A stretch of DNA of 64,000 nucleotides from Devosia sp. FJ2-5-3 (GTDB lineage Bacteria; Pseudomonadota; Alphaproteobacteria; Rhizobiales; Devosiaceae). A program made the translations under genes and the position numbers. Under the pieces are notes generated by a model. The model was not told the DNA's origin. It did not search any database and was given only the letters and a program-made list of their open reading frames with translations. Below are positions 10,471 through 21,025 of this stretch, one piece after another; positions within the stretch are counted from its first letter, which is position 1; each line of letters starts with the position of its first letter. The stretch is from assembly GCF_029201545.1 (NCBI RefSeq), contig NZ_CP104007.1, positions 1,522,501 to 1,586,500 on the forward strand, written 5' to 3'.

Positions 10471-11382
10471 CTAGGCCGGTTCGCCGCTCTCGACGTGCTG
10501 CGTGGTGCGCACAATTTCGGCGATTTGCTGAAAAATCCTGCCATATGGGGTGGCCTCCCGCCAGACGAGGCGCAATTGGCGGCCCGCACTCGGGTCGTCG
10601 AGGCGATGGATGGCGATGCGGGGGTCGCTGCCTTCCTTGTCGATTGCGATCTCGGGCAGCAGGGTGACACCCTGCCCATTGGCCACGAACTGGACGATGG
10701 TGGAGAGGGAGGTCGCGGCAAAGGTGCGGCTATTGCGATCGTCGTCGAGGCGACAGGCCGAGATTGCCTGGTCGCGAAAGCAATGGCCCTCATCGAGCAG
10801 GAGAATGCGTTCGGGCGGTATCTGTGTCAGCGACACCGGATCCGCGCTGGCTTCCCCGCGCTGCGTGGCGAGCACGAAGGCGTCCTCGAACAGCGGTGCG
10901 CTGACGAGGCGGGGGCCGGTGCGCGGCGGCTCGGTGGCGATAAGGGCGATGTCGATCGAGCCATCCTCGAGCCCGTCCAGCAGCGTCTCCGTGCGGCTCT
11001 CGCTGATGGCAAAGCGCATGTCCGGGAGATCGGCGATCAGCGCGGGAAAAATCTTGGGCAGGAGATAGGGCGCCACGGTCGGGATGAGGCCGAAGCGCAG
11101 TGGTCGATCGGGCCTGCCGCCATGGCCGAGAGCAAAATTATTGAGCTTGTCGGCGGCTTCGACCGAAGCCTCGGCCAGCGCCACGAACTCCCGGCCAAAG
11201 GGGGTAAGACGGACGCCCGCCTTGCCCCGATCAAAGAGCGCCGTGCCGCAAATTTGCTCGAGGGCAAGAATTTGCTGGGACAGCGCCGGCTGGGATACGG
11301 CACAGGCTTCGGCGGCGCGACCGAAATGGCCGGCGCGCGCGACGGCGAGGGCGTATCGCATCTGTTTGATCGTGATTGGCAA
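10471..11382 (-). CDS. oxyR: OxyR, LysR-type hydrogen-peroxide sensor
   Basis: A 303-residue LysR-family regulator. An N-terminal winged helix-turn-helix (about residues 5-60) is followed by a regulatory domain with LIPTVAPYLLP and DEGHCFRDQAISAC. Cys201 and Cys210 match the redox pair C199/C208 of E. coli OxyR, so peroxide sensing by disulfide formation is expected. The start is TTG at 11382, with AAGGTGA upstream; the first ATG (residue 8) would remove the start of the HTH. The gene is divergent from katG across a 93-bp region with an OxyR-like palindrome. That arrangement implies control of katG and probable autoregulation. Confidence 0.92.
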   Translation of the reverse strand: MPITIKQMRYALAVARAGHFGRAAEACAVSQPALSQQILALEQICGTALFDRGKAGVRLTPFGREFVALAEASVEAADKLNNFALGHGGRPDRPLRFGLIPTVAPYLLPKIFPALIADLPDMRFAISESRTETLLDGLEDGSIDIALIATEPPRTGPRLVSAPLFEDAFVLATQRGEASADPVSLTQIPPERILLLDEGHCFRDQAISACRLDDDRNSRTFAATSLSTIVQFVANGQGVTLLPEIAIDKEGSDPRIAIHRLDDPSAGRQLRLVWREATPYGRIFQQIAEIVRTTQHVESGEPA

Positions 11383-11399
11383 GATAAGTTCACCTTATC
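11383..11399. promoter_or_regulatory. OxyR-like operator in the oxyR-katG intergenic region
   Basis: GATAAGTTCACCTTATC is a 17-bp interrupted palindrome (GATAAG-N5-CTTATC). It agrees with the known OxyR half-site pattern GATAGGTTNAACCTATC at 13 of 16 defined positions. It abuts the oxyR start codon and lies 77 bp before katG. A clean second half-site for a full tetramer was not found at the expected spacing. Confidence 0.6.
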
Positions 11400-11448
11400 G
11401 GTGGGGAATGAATAATCGATTGGCCTTATGAGTGCCAGCCCCCTATAA

Positions 11449-13677
<2,229 letters not shown>

Positions 13678-13701
13678 TCGATTGCAAGAGAGTTGAGAGA
13701 A

Positions 13702-13729
13702 GGCTCCGGGTTTTCCCGGAGCCTTTTTT
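13702..13729 (+). terminator. Rho-independent terminator of katG
   Basis: GGCTCCGGG (13702-13710) pairs with CCCGGAGCC (13715-13723) and six T residues follow. Confidence 0.9.
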
Positions 13730-13857
13730 CTATGGGGACCAGGACTTAGGGCAGGATCGGTCGAGCTTTATTCAAATTGCCCCCCGCGCCTTCAGGCGGT
13801 GCAAGCGAGTTCGGTCCAGATTGGTGCTGGACTGCGGTAGTCACCGGGAGAAGGCTG

Positions 13858-14991
13858 ATGAGTGAATTTGACGAGGGCAGCCGGGCATTTGCGAGTTTTC
13901 GCGTGTTGAACGGTGAAGACAGCCTGTCCGAACGGGATCAGCTCTTCCGCAACATGGCCAAGCTCTTCAGCTATGTGTCGGACCGCTGCGACGACGACCA
14001 AGTGGCTCAATATGACGAAGCGCTGTGCCTTCTCGCCGAATTGGTGGAGGTCGAGGCGCGCGTCCATGTCGCCAAAATCCTGGCACCGCTGCAAAGGGCG
14101 CCAGGCACCGTCGTGGTCAAGCTGGCCAATGACGACATCGAGGTCGCCCGGCCGCTGCTGGAGTTTTCGACCGTTCTCAGCGATGACGATCTGATCGAAA
14201 TCATTGCCAGGCAAAGCGAGGCCCACAGGCTCGCCATTGCCGGCAGGGCGGTGGTGCCGGAGCGGGTTGGCGAAGCGATCGTCGAGCACGGCGAGACCAG
14301 TTCGGTCATTCGCCTCGTGCGCAATTCGAACGCGGAGTTCGGGCGCTCGACGCTGGAAAAGCTGGTCGAGCGCGCCAAGACCAATGCCGAAATCGCCGCC
14401 GATCTGCGCAATCGCGCCGAGATCGACTGGAAGTCGCTGCGGGGCGAGATCGATTCTGTCGCCGGCAAGGTGCTCGAGAGCCTGGGCGAGGTCGATGGCC
14501 GCTTCGATCCGGTGACGGCCGGCAAGGTCAATGCCGTTGTTTACAACCGCATCCGAAACCGGGCCGGCTTTAACGGCCAGGAGTGGAAGGTCGCCTATAA
14601 CCAGGTCAAGGCGCTGCACGACCGCAAGCAATTGGATGAGCGGGCCATGACGCGGTTTGCCCGGTTCGGCTATGGGCACCATGCGGCCGCGGCTCTTGCC
14701 GTGATGCTGCGGGTCTCGCCTGAAATCGTCGTCAAATGGCTGGCCAGCCAGGACTACGCGGCTGTGACGGTCGCCATGCGGGCGCTCAAGATGGAGGCCG
14801 AGCTCTTCCTGGCCACTGTGGCGGTGCTGCCTTGGCGCGATCTTCCCACCGAAGCGGATCGCACCATGGTCGCAAGCCGGTTTGCGGCGCTCGACGATGA
14901 AGAGGCGGCGAGCATTTTCGAGCTGTGGCGCGCCCACTCTTTCCGCCGCCGCGCGGCCGCGCCGGAAACACGGGTCGCCATGCGCGCCTGA
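13858..14991 (+). CDS. DUF2336 domain-containing protein
   Basis: A 377-residue soluble, almost entirely helical protein of the DUF2336 family, common in Rhizobiales and Caulobacterales. Recognisable parts are the acidic N-terminal third (LAELVEVEARVHVAKILAP), ANDDIEVARPLLEFS and IARQSEAHRLAIAGR. The biochemical role is unknown; one Caulobacter family member takes part in cell-cycle signalling, which does not transfer automatically. ATG 13858 is supported by GGGAGAAGG immediately upstream. The frame extends further upstream without support. A hairpin follows at 15001. Confidence 0.8.
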   Translation: MSEFDEGSRAFASFRVLNGEDSLSERDQLFRNMAKLFSYVSDRCDDDQVAQYDEALCLLAELVEVEARVHVAKILAPLQRAPGTVVVKLANDDIEVARPLLEFSTVLSDDDLIEIIARQSEAHRLAIAGRAVVPERVGEAIVEHGETSSVIRLVRNSNAEFGRSTLEKLVERAKTNAEIAADLRNRAEIDWKSLRGEIDSVAGKVLESLGEVDGRFDPVTAGKVNAVVYNRIRNRAGFNGQEWKVAYNQVKALHDRKQLDERAMTRFARFGYGHHAAAALAVMLRVSPEIVVKWLASQDYAAVTVAMRALKMEAELFLATVAVLPWRDLPTEADRTMVASRFAALDDEEAASIFELWRAHSFRRRAAAPETRVAMRA

Positions 14992-15000
14992 GGGGCGAAT

Positions 15001-15027
15001 GGGGAGATCTCGCATTGAGATTTCCCC
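15001..15027 (+). terminator. Hairpin after the DUF2336 gene, possible terminator
   Basis: GGGGAGATCTC pairs with GAGATTTCCCC (11 pairs, one wobble, 5-base loop). No T-run follows, so termination is uncertain. Confidence 0.35.
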
Positions 15028-15063
15028 AGCCACAATTTCTGCTGGACCAATCGCCCGCACCGA

Positions 15064-15083
15064 ATATAAAGATATCTTTATAT
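15064..15083. promoter_or_regulatory. Perfect 20-bp palindrome, likely operator of the ArsR-type regulator
   Basis: ATATAAAGATATCTTTATAT is a perfect palindrome ending 10 bp before the ArsR-methyltransferase start codon. AT-rich palindromes of this form are the usual operators of ArsR-family methionine-cycle regulators (SahR group). Autorepression together with metF is the likely reading. Confidence 0.7.
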
Positions 15084-15093
15084 CAGGTGGGCG

Positions 15094-16044
15094 ATGAGCG
15101 ATTTGACCGAATTGGTGGGCGTGTTGAAGGCTGCGGGCGAGGGCACGCGGTTGCGCCTCCTCGCATTGCTGGCTGACGGCGACCATTCGGTCAAGGATTT
15201 GACCGAGATTCTCGACCAGAGCCAGCCCCGCGTTTCGCGCCATCTCAAGCTGCTTGCCGATGCGGGCCTCGTGCAGCGCCATGCCGAAGGTGCCTGGGCC
15301 TATTACGGTCTGGCGCCAAGCGGCAAGGGCGCCGAACTCGCGCGCTGGCTGGTGGCCCGCCTTGCCCATGACGATGGCGAACGGCTGCGGGACAAGGCGC
15401 GACAGGACGAAATCTTTTCGGCGCAGCAGGCAAGGGCAGGGGCCTATTTCGCCAAGGTTGCCGACAGCTGGGACCTGCTCAAGACGCTCCACGTGCCGGA
15501 AGCTGCGGTTGAAGCGGCCATGCTCGAGACACTCGAGGGGCGCGTGGCGGATCTGCTGGTCGATCTGGGCACGGGGACCGGGCGGATGCTCGAAGTCCTC
15601 GCCCCGCGTTTCCGGCGCGGCATCGGCGTCGATTCGAGCCGAGAGATGTTGGCGGTAGCGCGGGCGCGACTGGCTGCTGCCGGGTTGACGCATGCGCAGG
15701 TGCGGCTGGGCGATATCGCCGCGCTCGATCCCGCCATCGGCCCGGCCGATGTGATCACCATCCATCAGGTGCTGCATTATTTCGACGATCCGGGCCGCAT
15801 GCTGGCGCAGGCGAGACGCCTGCTGCGACCGGGCGGGGAAATCCTCATCGTCGATTTCGCGCCCCATGACCTCGAATTCCTGCGGACCGAGCATGCCCAT
15901 AGGCGGCTTGGTCTTTCCAGGGAGCAGATGAATGCCTGGGCGGATGCCGCCGGCCTCGATGTGCGCGCCGTCCAGGAATTTCCCAGCAACACTTCGGATC
16001 GCGGGCTGACAGTGTGCCTGTGGCACCTCGGCGACCGCAAATAA
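15094..16044 (+). CDS. ArsR-family regulator fused to a SAM-dependent methyltransferase (SahR-like)
   Basis: A 316-residue two-domain protein. Residues about 1-90 form an ArsR winged helix (VKDLTEILDQSQPRVSRHLKLLADAGLV) with no CXCXXC-type metal site. Residues about 135-300 form a class I methyltransferase fold with LVDLGTGTGRMLEVL as the SAM-binding loop and LRPGGEILIVDF. Proteins of this architecture beside metF are known in alphaproteobacteria as regulators of the methionine/SAM cycle that sense S-adenosylhomocysteine or SAM. Whether methyl transfer occurs is not known. The start follows the palindromic operator at 15064 and GGTGGGCG. The gene ends 12 bases before metF, so the two form an operon. 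Confidence 0.85.
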   Translation: MSDLTELVGVLKAAGEGTRLRLLALLADGDHSVKDLTEILDQSQPRVSRHLKLLADAGLVQRHAEGAWAYYGLAPSGKGAELARWLVARLAHDDGERLRDKARQDEIFSAQQARAGAYFAKVADSWDLLKTLHVPEAAVEAAMLETLEGRVADLLVDLGTGTGRMLEVLAPRFRRGIGVDSSREMLAVARARLAAAGLTHAQVRLGDIAALDPAIGPADVITIHQVLHYFDDPGRMLAQARRLLRPGGEILIVDFAPHDLEFLRTEHAHRRLGLSREQMNAWADAAGLDVRAVQEFPSNTSDRGLTVCLWHLGDRK

Positions 16045-16056
16045 CGGAACAGAATT

Positions 16057-16956
16057 ATGATCGACGACAATCTTCGCGCCAGCCGACTGACCGCCGACAA
16101 GCGCCCGGACCTGCAGCTTTCCTTCGAATTCTTCCCGCCCAAGACCGACGCGATGGAAGAGCGGTTCTGGGACAGCATCGGCAAGCTGGCGCCGCTCAAG
16201 CCGCGCTTCGTATCGGTCACCTATGGCGCCGGCGGCACGACGCGCGAGCGCACGCTGCGCATGGTCAGCCGGATCACGACGGATACGGGTGTGCCGGCGG
16301 CGGCGCATCTGACCTGCGTTGGCGCCAGCCGCGCCGAAGTCGACGCCGTGGTTGAGGGGTACAAGCAGGCGGGCGTCAATCGCATCGTGGCCCTGCGTGG
16401 CGATCCGCCGGAAGGCGTCGGCCATCCGTTCACACCCCATCCCGATGGATATCGGGACGCCGCCGATCTCGTTGCCGGCATTCGCCGCATCGGCGATTTC
16501 GACATTTCGGTCGCCGCCTATCCGGAAAAGCATCCGCAAAGCGCGGACTGGGATGCCGATATCGATAATTTGAAGCGCAAGCTCGATGCCGGCGCCGACC
16601 GTGCGATCACGCAGATGTTTTTCCGCAATTCGGACTATCTCCGGTTCGTCGAGCGGGCCCGAAAGGCCGGTATCACCGCGCCGATCGTTCCGGGCATCCA
16701 GCCCATCCACAGCTTCAAGCAGATCTCCGGATTTGCCTCGCGCTGCGGCGCTTCGATCCCCGACTGGCTGGCGGAACGCTTTGAAGGACTTGAGGAAGAT
16801 CCGGAAACGCACGCCCTGGTGGCGGCGGCGGTCGCGGCCGAGCAAGTCACCGAACTGCTCGACGAGGGCGTCACCGAATTCCATTTCTACACGCTCAATC
16901 GCTCCAATCTGGTGCTGGCCCTCGCTCGGCTGCTCGGGCGTCGTTCCGAGAGCTGA
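16057..16956 (+). CDS. metF: Methylenetetrahydrofolate reductase
   Basis: A 299-residue FAD-dependent TIM-barrel enzyme that reduces 5,10-methylene-THF to 5-methyl-THF, the methyl donor for methionine synthesis. Family motifs are LSFEFFPPKTD with the catalytic Glu, VTYGAGGTTRERTL, ALRGDPPEG, AAYPEKHP and GADRAITQMFF. The length matches E. coli MetF (296). It follows the ArsR-methyltransferase gene by 12 bases and shares its palindromic operator. The alanine-rich C-terminus ends FYTLNRSNL, as in bacterial homologues. Confidence 0.95.
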   Translation: MIDDNLRASRLTADKRPDLQLSFEFFPPKTDAMEERFWDSIGKLAPLKPRFVSVTYGAGGTTRERTLRMVSRITTDTGVPAAAHLTCVGASRAEVDAVVEGYKQAGVNRIVALRGDPPEGVGHPFTPHPDGYRDAADLVAGIRRIGDFDISVAAYPEKHPQSADWDADIDNLKRKLDAGADRAITQMFFRNSDYLRFVERARKAGITAPIVPGIQPIHSFKQISGFASRCGASIPDWLAERFEGLEEDPETHALVAAAVAAEQVTELLDEGVTEFHFYTLNRSNLVLALARLLGRRSES

Positions 16957-17079
16957 TGGGCGCGTTCAGCCCCGGTTCATCCGGGGCAGACCAAGACTAC
17001 GCGCTGGCCTTCATAAAATGGCCACCAATCTGGGTTTGAACGCCCAAAATATTGCGACGCAGAGCGGAGCTCCTTGACT

Positions 17080-17943
17080 ATGAAACTTGATCGCCGCCTC
17101 ACAAATGGCCTCGCCTGGGCCGGGGCGTTGCTCGTCGTCGGCGTGCCCGTGGCCGATTTCTTCATTGGCCGGATGAGCGAGACCGACATGGCGCGCGCCA
17201 GCGTGGTCGATGCCGGAAACAGCACGCCGGTTGCCGCGCCAATCGCCAGTGTCGAACCGGCCGGCGAGACTGCGTCGAACGCGGCAGTCGCGCCGGTAAA
17301 GAGCGCGGCGCTCGACAAGCCCGCCGTGGGGGGTGACGCGGTTCAGAGCTATATCGACGCCGGAAAGTCCTTGCCCAGCTATATCACCGGCGGAGATGCC
17401 GGGTCGGTCGCCGATAAACCGCAACAGAGTGCCGCCGTGCCGACGCCGGTTCAGGCCGGCAATCCGCCGGCTGCGGTTCCTGCATCCACGCCGACCGCTC
17501 CGGTCGTCGCCGCCGTGCCGTCCAGTGCGGAAGCGCGTCCGCCGGCAGCAACGACGCCTCCGGTCGAGACTGTGGCCATACTGCCGCCCAAGGTGGCGCC
17601 CGTGCCCATGCCGCTATCGATGCGGCCGCGGGTGGCTGTCGCCCCGCAGGCAAGCGTCCCCCAGGCACCCGTCCTGATTGTCGACGAGCCGGCTCCGGTC
17701 CGGGGCGCGCCGTCGCCGGTGATCACGGCCGACGATCTCGAGGGGTGGGAAACCGGTCCGCTGTCCGACTTCCTCGCGCAGCGCCAGCAGCAGGGCAGCA
17801 GCGCCGTCTATCAGGTGCAGCCGAACGAGAATTCCTATGAAACCGAAGGCTTCTGGCTCGATGAGGCGCCGCGTGGCAACCGTCGCGGCGGGGGCTTCCC
17901 CTCGGCTTATGATAATGACTACTTCATGCCCTTCGCGCCCTAG
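17080..17943 (+). CDS. Pro/Ala-rich membrane-anchored protein of unknown function
   Basis: A 287-residue protein with one N-terminal hydrophobic segment (about residues 10-29), then a long low-complexity stretch rich in Ala, Pro and Val (about 45-205), and a more conserved-looking C-terminal 80 residues (ADDLEGWETGPLSDFLAQRQ, YETEGFWLDEAP). It is likely anchored in the inner membrane with a periplasmic, cell-wall-spanning tail. No domain is recognised. ATG 17080 has GGAG upstream. The stop codon TAG (17941-17943) is the first triplet of the dispersed 106-bp repeat, so the C-terminus may have been set by insertion of that element. Confidence 0.65.
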   Translation: MKLDRRLTNGLAWAGALLVVGVPVADFFIGRMSETDMARASVVDAGNSTPVAAPIASVEPAGETASNAAVAPVKSAALDKPAVGGDAVQSYIDAGKSLPSYITGGDAGSVADKPQQSAAVPTPVQAGNPPAAVPASTPTAPVVAAVPSSAEARPPAATTPPVETVAILPPKVAPVPMPLSMRPRVAVAPQASVPQAPVLIVDEPAPVRGAPSPVITADDLEGWETGPLSDFLAQRQQQGSSAVYQVQPNENSYETEGFWLDEAPRGNRRGGGFPSAYDNDYFMPFAP

Positions 17944-18046
17944 AGCATTTCACCGCGTCGTTGACGCGATGAAATCACTCTAGGTCCTTGTTTTGTCGCG
18001 CTTCCGAACCGGAAAAGTGGTGTCCACTTTTCCTGGAAGCGCTCTA
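17941..18046. repeat. 106-bp dispersed hairpin repeat, copy 1
   Basis: The element is bounded by TAGAGC and GCTCTA. It contains two hairpins: TTTCACCGCGTC paired with GACGCGATGAAA, and GGAAAAGTGG-TGT-CCACTTTTCC inside an outer GCGCTTCC/GGAAGCGC stem. Near-identical copies of the same length lie at 22368-22473 and, inverted, at 62830-62935. There is no coding capacity, so it looks like a non-autonomous, RIME/MITE-like element. Its first three bases are the stop codon of the preceding gene. Confidence 0.85.
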
Positions 18047-18149
18047 AGCGCATGGCTGCCACCATTTAGAGGCATGGACCGTTCAGACCACAACCGCTAG
18101 TATGACTGGCAGGTCGCCCAGTGGCGCGACGGGGCGGAAAGGCGGACAA

Positions 18150-18896
18150 ATGCTGTGCTGCGTACGCAAGGCGGAAGAGAATCGCGATATTCGCGAACGG
18201 CTCGCCCGCTTTCTCGGGTCCTTCTCGCGCCGCACCGGCGTGGCCGGACACATCGCCAATATTCTCGATCCCGACAATTGGTTGCCGGGTGGCCGCGAGG
18301 CCGCATTCACGCTGGCGCTGATCGCGCTGTCGGCCAAGATGGCCATGGCCGATGGCGCGGTGACGGCATCGGAAGTGCGCGCCTTCAACGCCACCGTCGA
18401 GATCGCCAAGGGGCAGGAGCCCCAGATCGAACGCCTGTTCAACCTCGCCCAGCAGGATGTCGCCGGATACGACGCCTATGCCCGCAAGGTGGCGCGCTTT
18501 TTCGCCGATGCGCCCGAAACACTCGAGCATGTCCTTGATGGGCTGTTCTTCATCGCCACGGCAGACGGCATGGTGCATGAGGCAGAGCTCGATTACCTGC
18601 GCTCGGTCAGTGCCATCTTCGGCTTCGACGAAGTGCGTTTCGAGCAGATCGCGGCTCAGCACGTCATGCTCGACGAGAGCGTCGATCCCTATATGGTTCT
18701 CGGTCTGACCCACGATGCGCCCCCCGAAGAAGTGCGCCGGGTCTATCGCCTGCTGGTGGCCGAGCATCATCCGGACCGGCTGATTGCCAAGGGCGTGCCC
18801 GAAGAACTGATCGATGTCGCCACCGCCCGGATGTCGGCAATCAATCTGGCCTATCAGGCGATTACAAAGCCCAAGGCGCAACCATTGCTCACTTGA
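18150..18896 (+). CDS. TerB/DnaJ-domain (DjlA-like) co-chaperone
   Basis: A 248-residue protein with a central TerB-like helical domain (about residues 50-165, MADGAVTASEVRAFN and ATADGMVHEAELDYL repeats) and a C-terminal J domain with VYRLLVAEHHPDRL, which contains the HPD motif that stimulates Hsp70. The arrangement matches DjlA, but no membrane anchor is visible at the N-terminus, unlike E. coli DjlA. ATG 18150 is preceded by GGAAAGGCGG; the frame is also open upstream through a region without homology. It ends 30 bases before the RNase P RNA. Confidence 0.82.
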   Translation: MLCCVRKAEENRDIRERLARFLGSFSRRTGVAGHIANILDPDNWLPGGREAAFTLALIALSAKMAMADGAVTASEVRAFNATVEIAKGQEPQIERLFNLAQQDVAGYDAYARKVARFFADAPETLEHVLDGLFFIATADGMVHEAELDYLRSVSAIFGFDEVRFEQIAAQHVMLDESVDPYMVLGLTHDAPPEEVRRVYRLLVAEHHPDRLIAKGVPEELIDVATARMSAINLAYQAITKPKAQPLLT

Positions 18897-18926
18897 CTGC
18901 AAACGCGGCGTCCCGCACAAGACGCC

Positions 18927-19306
<380 letters not shown>

Positions 19307-19531
19307 CTTGACCCTCCCAAACCCTGGAAGGCATTCACCCACGGGCGTTGCGCGCCCCGAAGGCGCGTCGCCGCATGCGCTGCAATTCGCCAAAATCCTG
19401 ACATTGCGCTGAAATTTCCGTGATCTGCATGGCCTGCCGTGCAGGCCTGCGGCTGGAGCATGGGTGGTGCAATGCTGGCGCAATCTCCGCCAGACATCTG
19501 TGGCGCGTCATCTCGAGAAAAGGAATTCACC

Positions 19532-19678
19532 ATGAAGAAGCTCGCAGCAGCCGCCCTCGCAGCAATCGTCGTTTCCAGCATTGCCGCACCGGCATTTGCC
19601 CAGACCGTCCAGAACTGCGCGTTCAAGGATCAGGTCCTCTGCAAGGTCGAGACCCTTTCCAACACCAAGGAAGACTAA
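19532..19678 (+). CDS. 48-residue exported peptide with two cysteines
   Basis: The start ATG 19532 is preceded by AAAAGGA. The N-terminal 23 residues are a textbook signal peptide ending APAFA, leaving a mature peptide of 25 residues that starts QTVQNC and has two cysteines eight residues apart. Codon use looks like the neighbouring genes, and a strong terminator follows 30 bases after the stop. Together these suggest a real monocistronic gene. Function unknown; it could be a periplasmic disulfide-bonded micropeptide. Confidence 0.65.
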   Translation: MKKLAAAALAAIVVSSIAAPAFAQTVQNCAFKDQVLCKVETLSNTKED

Positions 19679-19708
19679 TCCGTCTTCTGTCTGGTTTGAA
19701 TTTGAAGG

Positions 19709-19735
19709 CCCCCGGAATATCGCCGGGGGTTTTTG
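19709..19735 (+). terminator. Rho-independent terminator of the micropeptide gene
   Basis: CCCCCGG (19709-19715) pairs with CCGGGGG (19723-19729), followed by TTTTT. Confidence 0.9.
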
Positions 19736-19880
19736 CGTTTTTGCGCTCCAGAAACCCTTGCGTGCATGCCTCAAATGCGGGGCATCGCTTGCGATTGGCG
19801 CCACATGCCGGTAAGGGCTGGCCTTCCCATTTTCCGCCTGACGTGGCGGGGACATGACGCCTGTTGGAGTTCTGCGCGCG

Positions 19881-20981
19881 ATGCCCCTGACAACACCTTA
19901 TTACCTGATCGACGAAACCCTGCTTGAACGCAATCTGGCGCGGATCGATCAACTGCGCGCCGCCTCGGGCGCGAAATGCCTGCTTGCGCTCAAGTGTTTT
20001 GCCACCTGGTCGACATTCGAGCAGATCGCTCCGCACATGGACGGGACGACCTCGTCCTCGCTCAACGAAGTGCGGCTCGGCCGTGAGAAATTTGCCGGCG
20101 AGACGCATGCCTATTCGGTTGCCTGGTCGGACGACGAAATCGACGAAGCGATCGCCAATGCCGACAAGATCATCTTCAACTCGGCCAACCAGCTCGAGCG
20201 CTTCGCCGACAAGGCGCGGCACCTCGCCATCGGCCTGAGGGTCAATCCAGGCGTCAGCCACTCCCATTTCGATCTTGCCGATCCGGCGCGTCCGTTCAGT
20301 CGCCTTGGCGAGTGGGATGCGGCGCGGATCGAGGCGGTCATGGACCAGGTGTCAGGCTTCATGATCCACTGCAATTGCGAGAATGACTCGGAGGAGGCGT
20401 TCTCCGATTTGCTCGATCGCATCGAAGAAAAGCTTGGTGGTTTCCTCTCCCGTCTCGATTGGGTGAGCCTTGGCGGTGGCATCCACTTCACCAGGGACGG
20501 CTATCCGATCGACCAGCTTGCCGAAAGATTGCGCCGCTTTGCCGAGCGATTCGATGTGCAGGTCTATCTCGAGCCCGGCGATACGGTGGTGACCGATACG
20601 ACGACGCTCGAGGTCAGTGTGCTCGACGTCATCGAGAACGGCAAGGCCGTCGCCATTGTCGATAGTGCGGTGGAGGCCCATATGCTGGACCTGCTGGTCT
20701 ATCGGGAGAGCGCCTCTGTTGCGCCCAATACGGGCGGGCATCGCTACATGATTGCCGGAAAATCCTGCCTTGCAGGTGATGTTTTCGGTGAATTTGACTT
20801 CGAAAAGCCGCTGGAAGTGGGCGATCGCATAGCGTTCCTCAATGCCGGCGGGTACACGATGGTCAAGAAGAACTGGTTCAACGGCGTGGCCATGCCCTCT
20901 ATAGCCATCCGCCGAAAGAATGGTGCGGTCGATCTTATCCGGGAATTCGGCTATACGGACTACGTCGCCAGCCTCTCCTGA
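19881..20981 (+). CDS. nspC: Carboxy(nor)spermidine decarboxylase
   Basis: A 366-residue PLP-dependent fold-type III (alanine racemase-like) decarboxylase that removes CO2 from carboxynorspermidine or carboxyspermidine. The PLP Lys is in LLALKCFATWS (Lys38). HCNCEND, SLGGGIHFTRDGYP, LEPGD and GKSCLAGDVFGEF are family motifs. I prefer ATG 19881 (MPLTTPYYLIDE), which matches the usual N-terminus, with GGAG 13 bases upstream; ATG 19854 would add nine residues. The gene is followed 44 bases later by the carboxyspermidine dehydrogenase gene, which makes its substrate, so the pair forms the alternative polyamine pathway. Confidence 0.9.
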   Translation: MPLTTPYYLIDETLLERNLARIDQLRAASGAKCLLALKCFATWSTFEQIAPHMDGTTSSSLNEVRLGREKFAGETHAYSVAWSDDEIDEAIANADKIIFNSANQLERFADKARHLAIGLRVNPGVSHSHFDLADPARPFSRLGEWDAARIEAVMDQVSGFMIHCNCENDSEEAFSDLLDRIEEKLGGFLSRLDWVSLGGGIHFTRDGYPIDQLAERLRRFAERFDVQVYLEPGDTVVTDTTTLEVSVLDVIENGKAVAIVDSAVEAHMLDLLVYRESASVAPNTGGHRYMIAGKSCLAGDVFGEFDFEKPLEVGDRIAFLNAGGYTMVKKNWFNGVAMPSIAIRRKNGAVDLIREFGYTDYVASLS

Positions 20982-21025
20982 GAGGGGCTGATATCGTCAA
21001 CCACCAATAAGGTGTTTCGTGTCAA

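Noticed and set aside
14992..15093. Possible SAM riboswitch ahead of the methionine-cycle operon
   Set aside because: The 102-bp leader has a hairpin and a protein operator but none of the conserved SAM-II or SAM-V core sequence.
13792..16884. 1030-codon open frame antisense to the DUF2336, SahR-like and metF genes
   Set aside because: It spans three well-supported genes and an operator palindrome on the other strand, so it is a GC-bias artefact.
16971..16989. GCCCCGG-TTCAT-CCGGGGC hairpin after metF
   Set aside because: It is a good stem but has no T-run, so I could not support a terminator call.
17018..17077. 19-codon leader frame ending just before the Pro/Ala-rich protein gene
   Set aside because: No ribosome-binding site and no attenuation-like codon runs or alternative hairpins; its length is consistent with chance.
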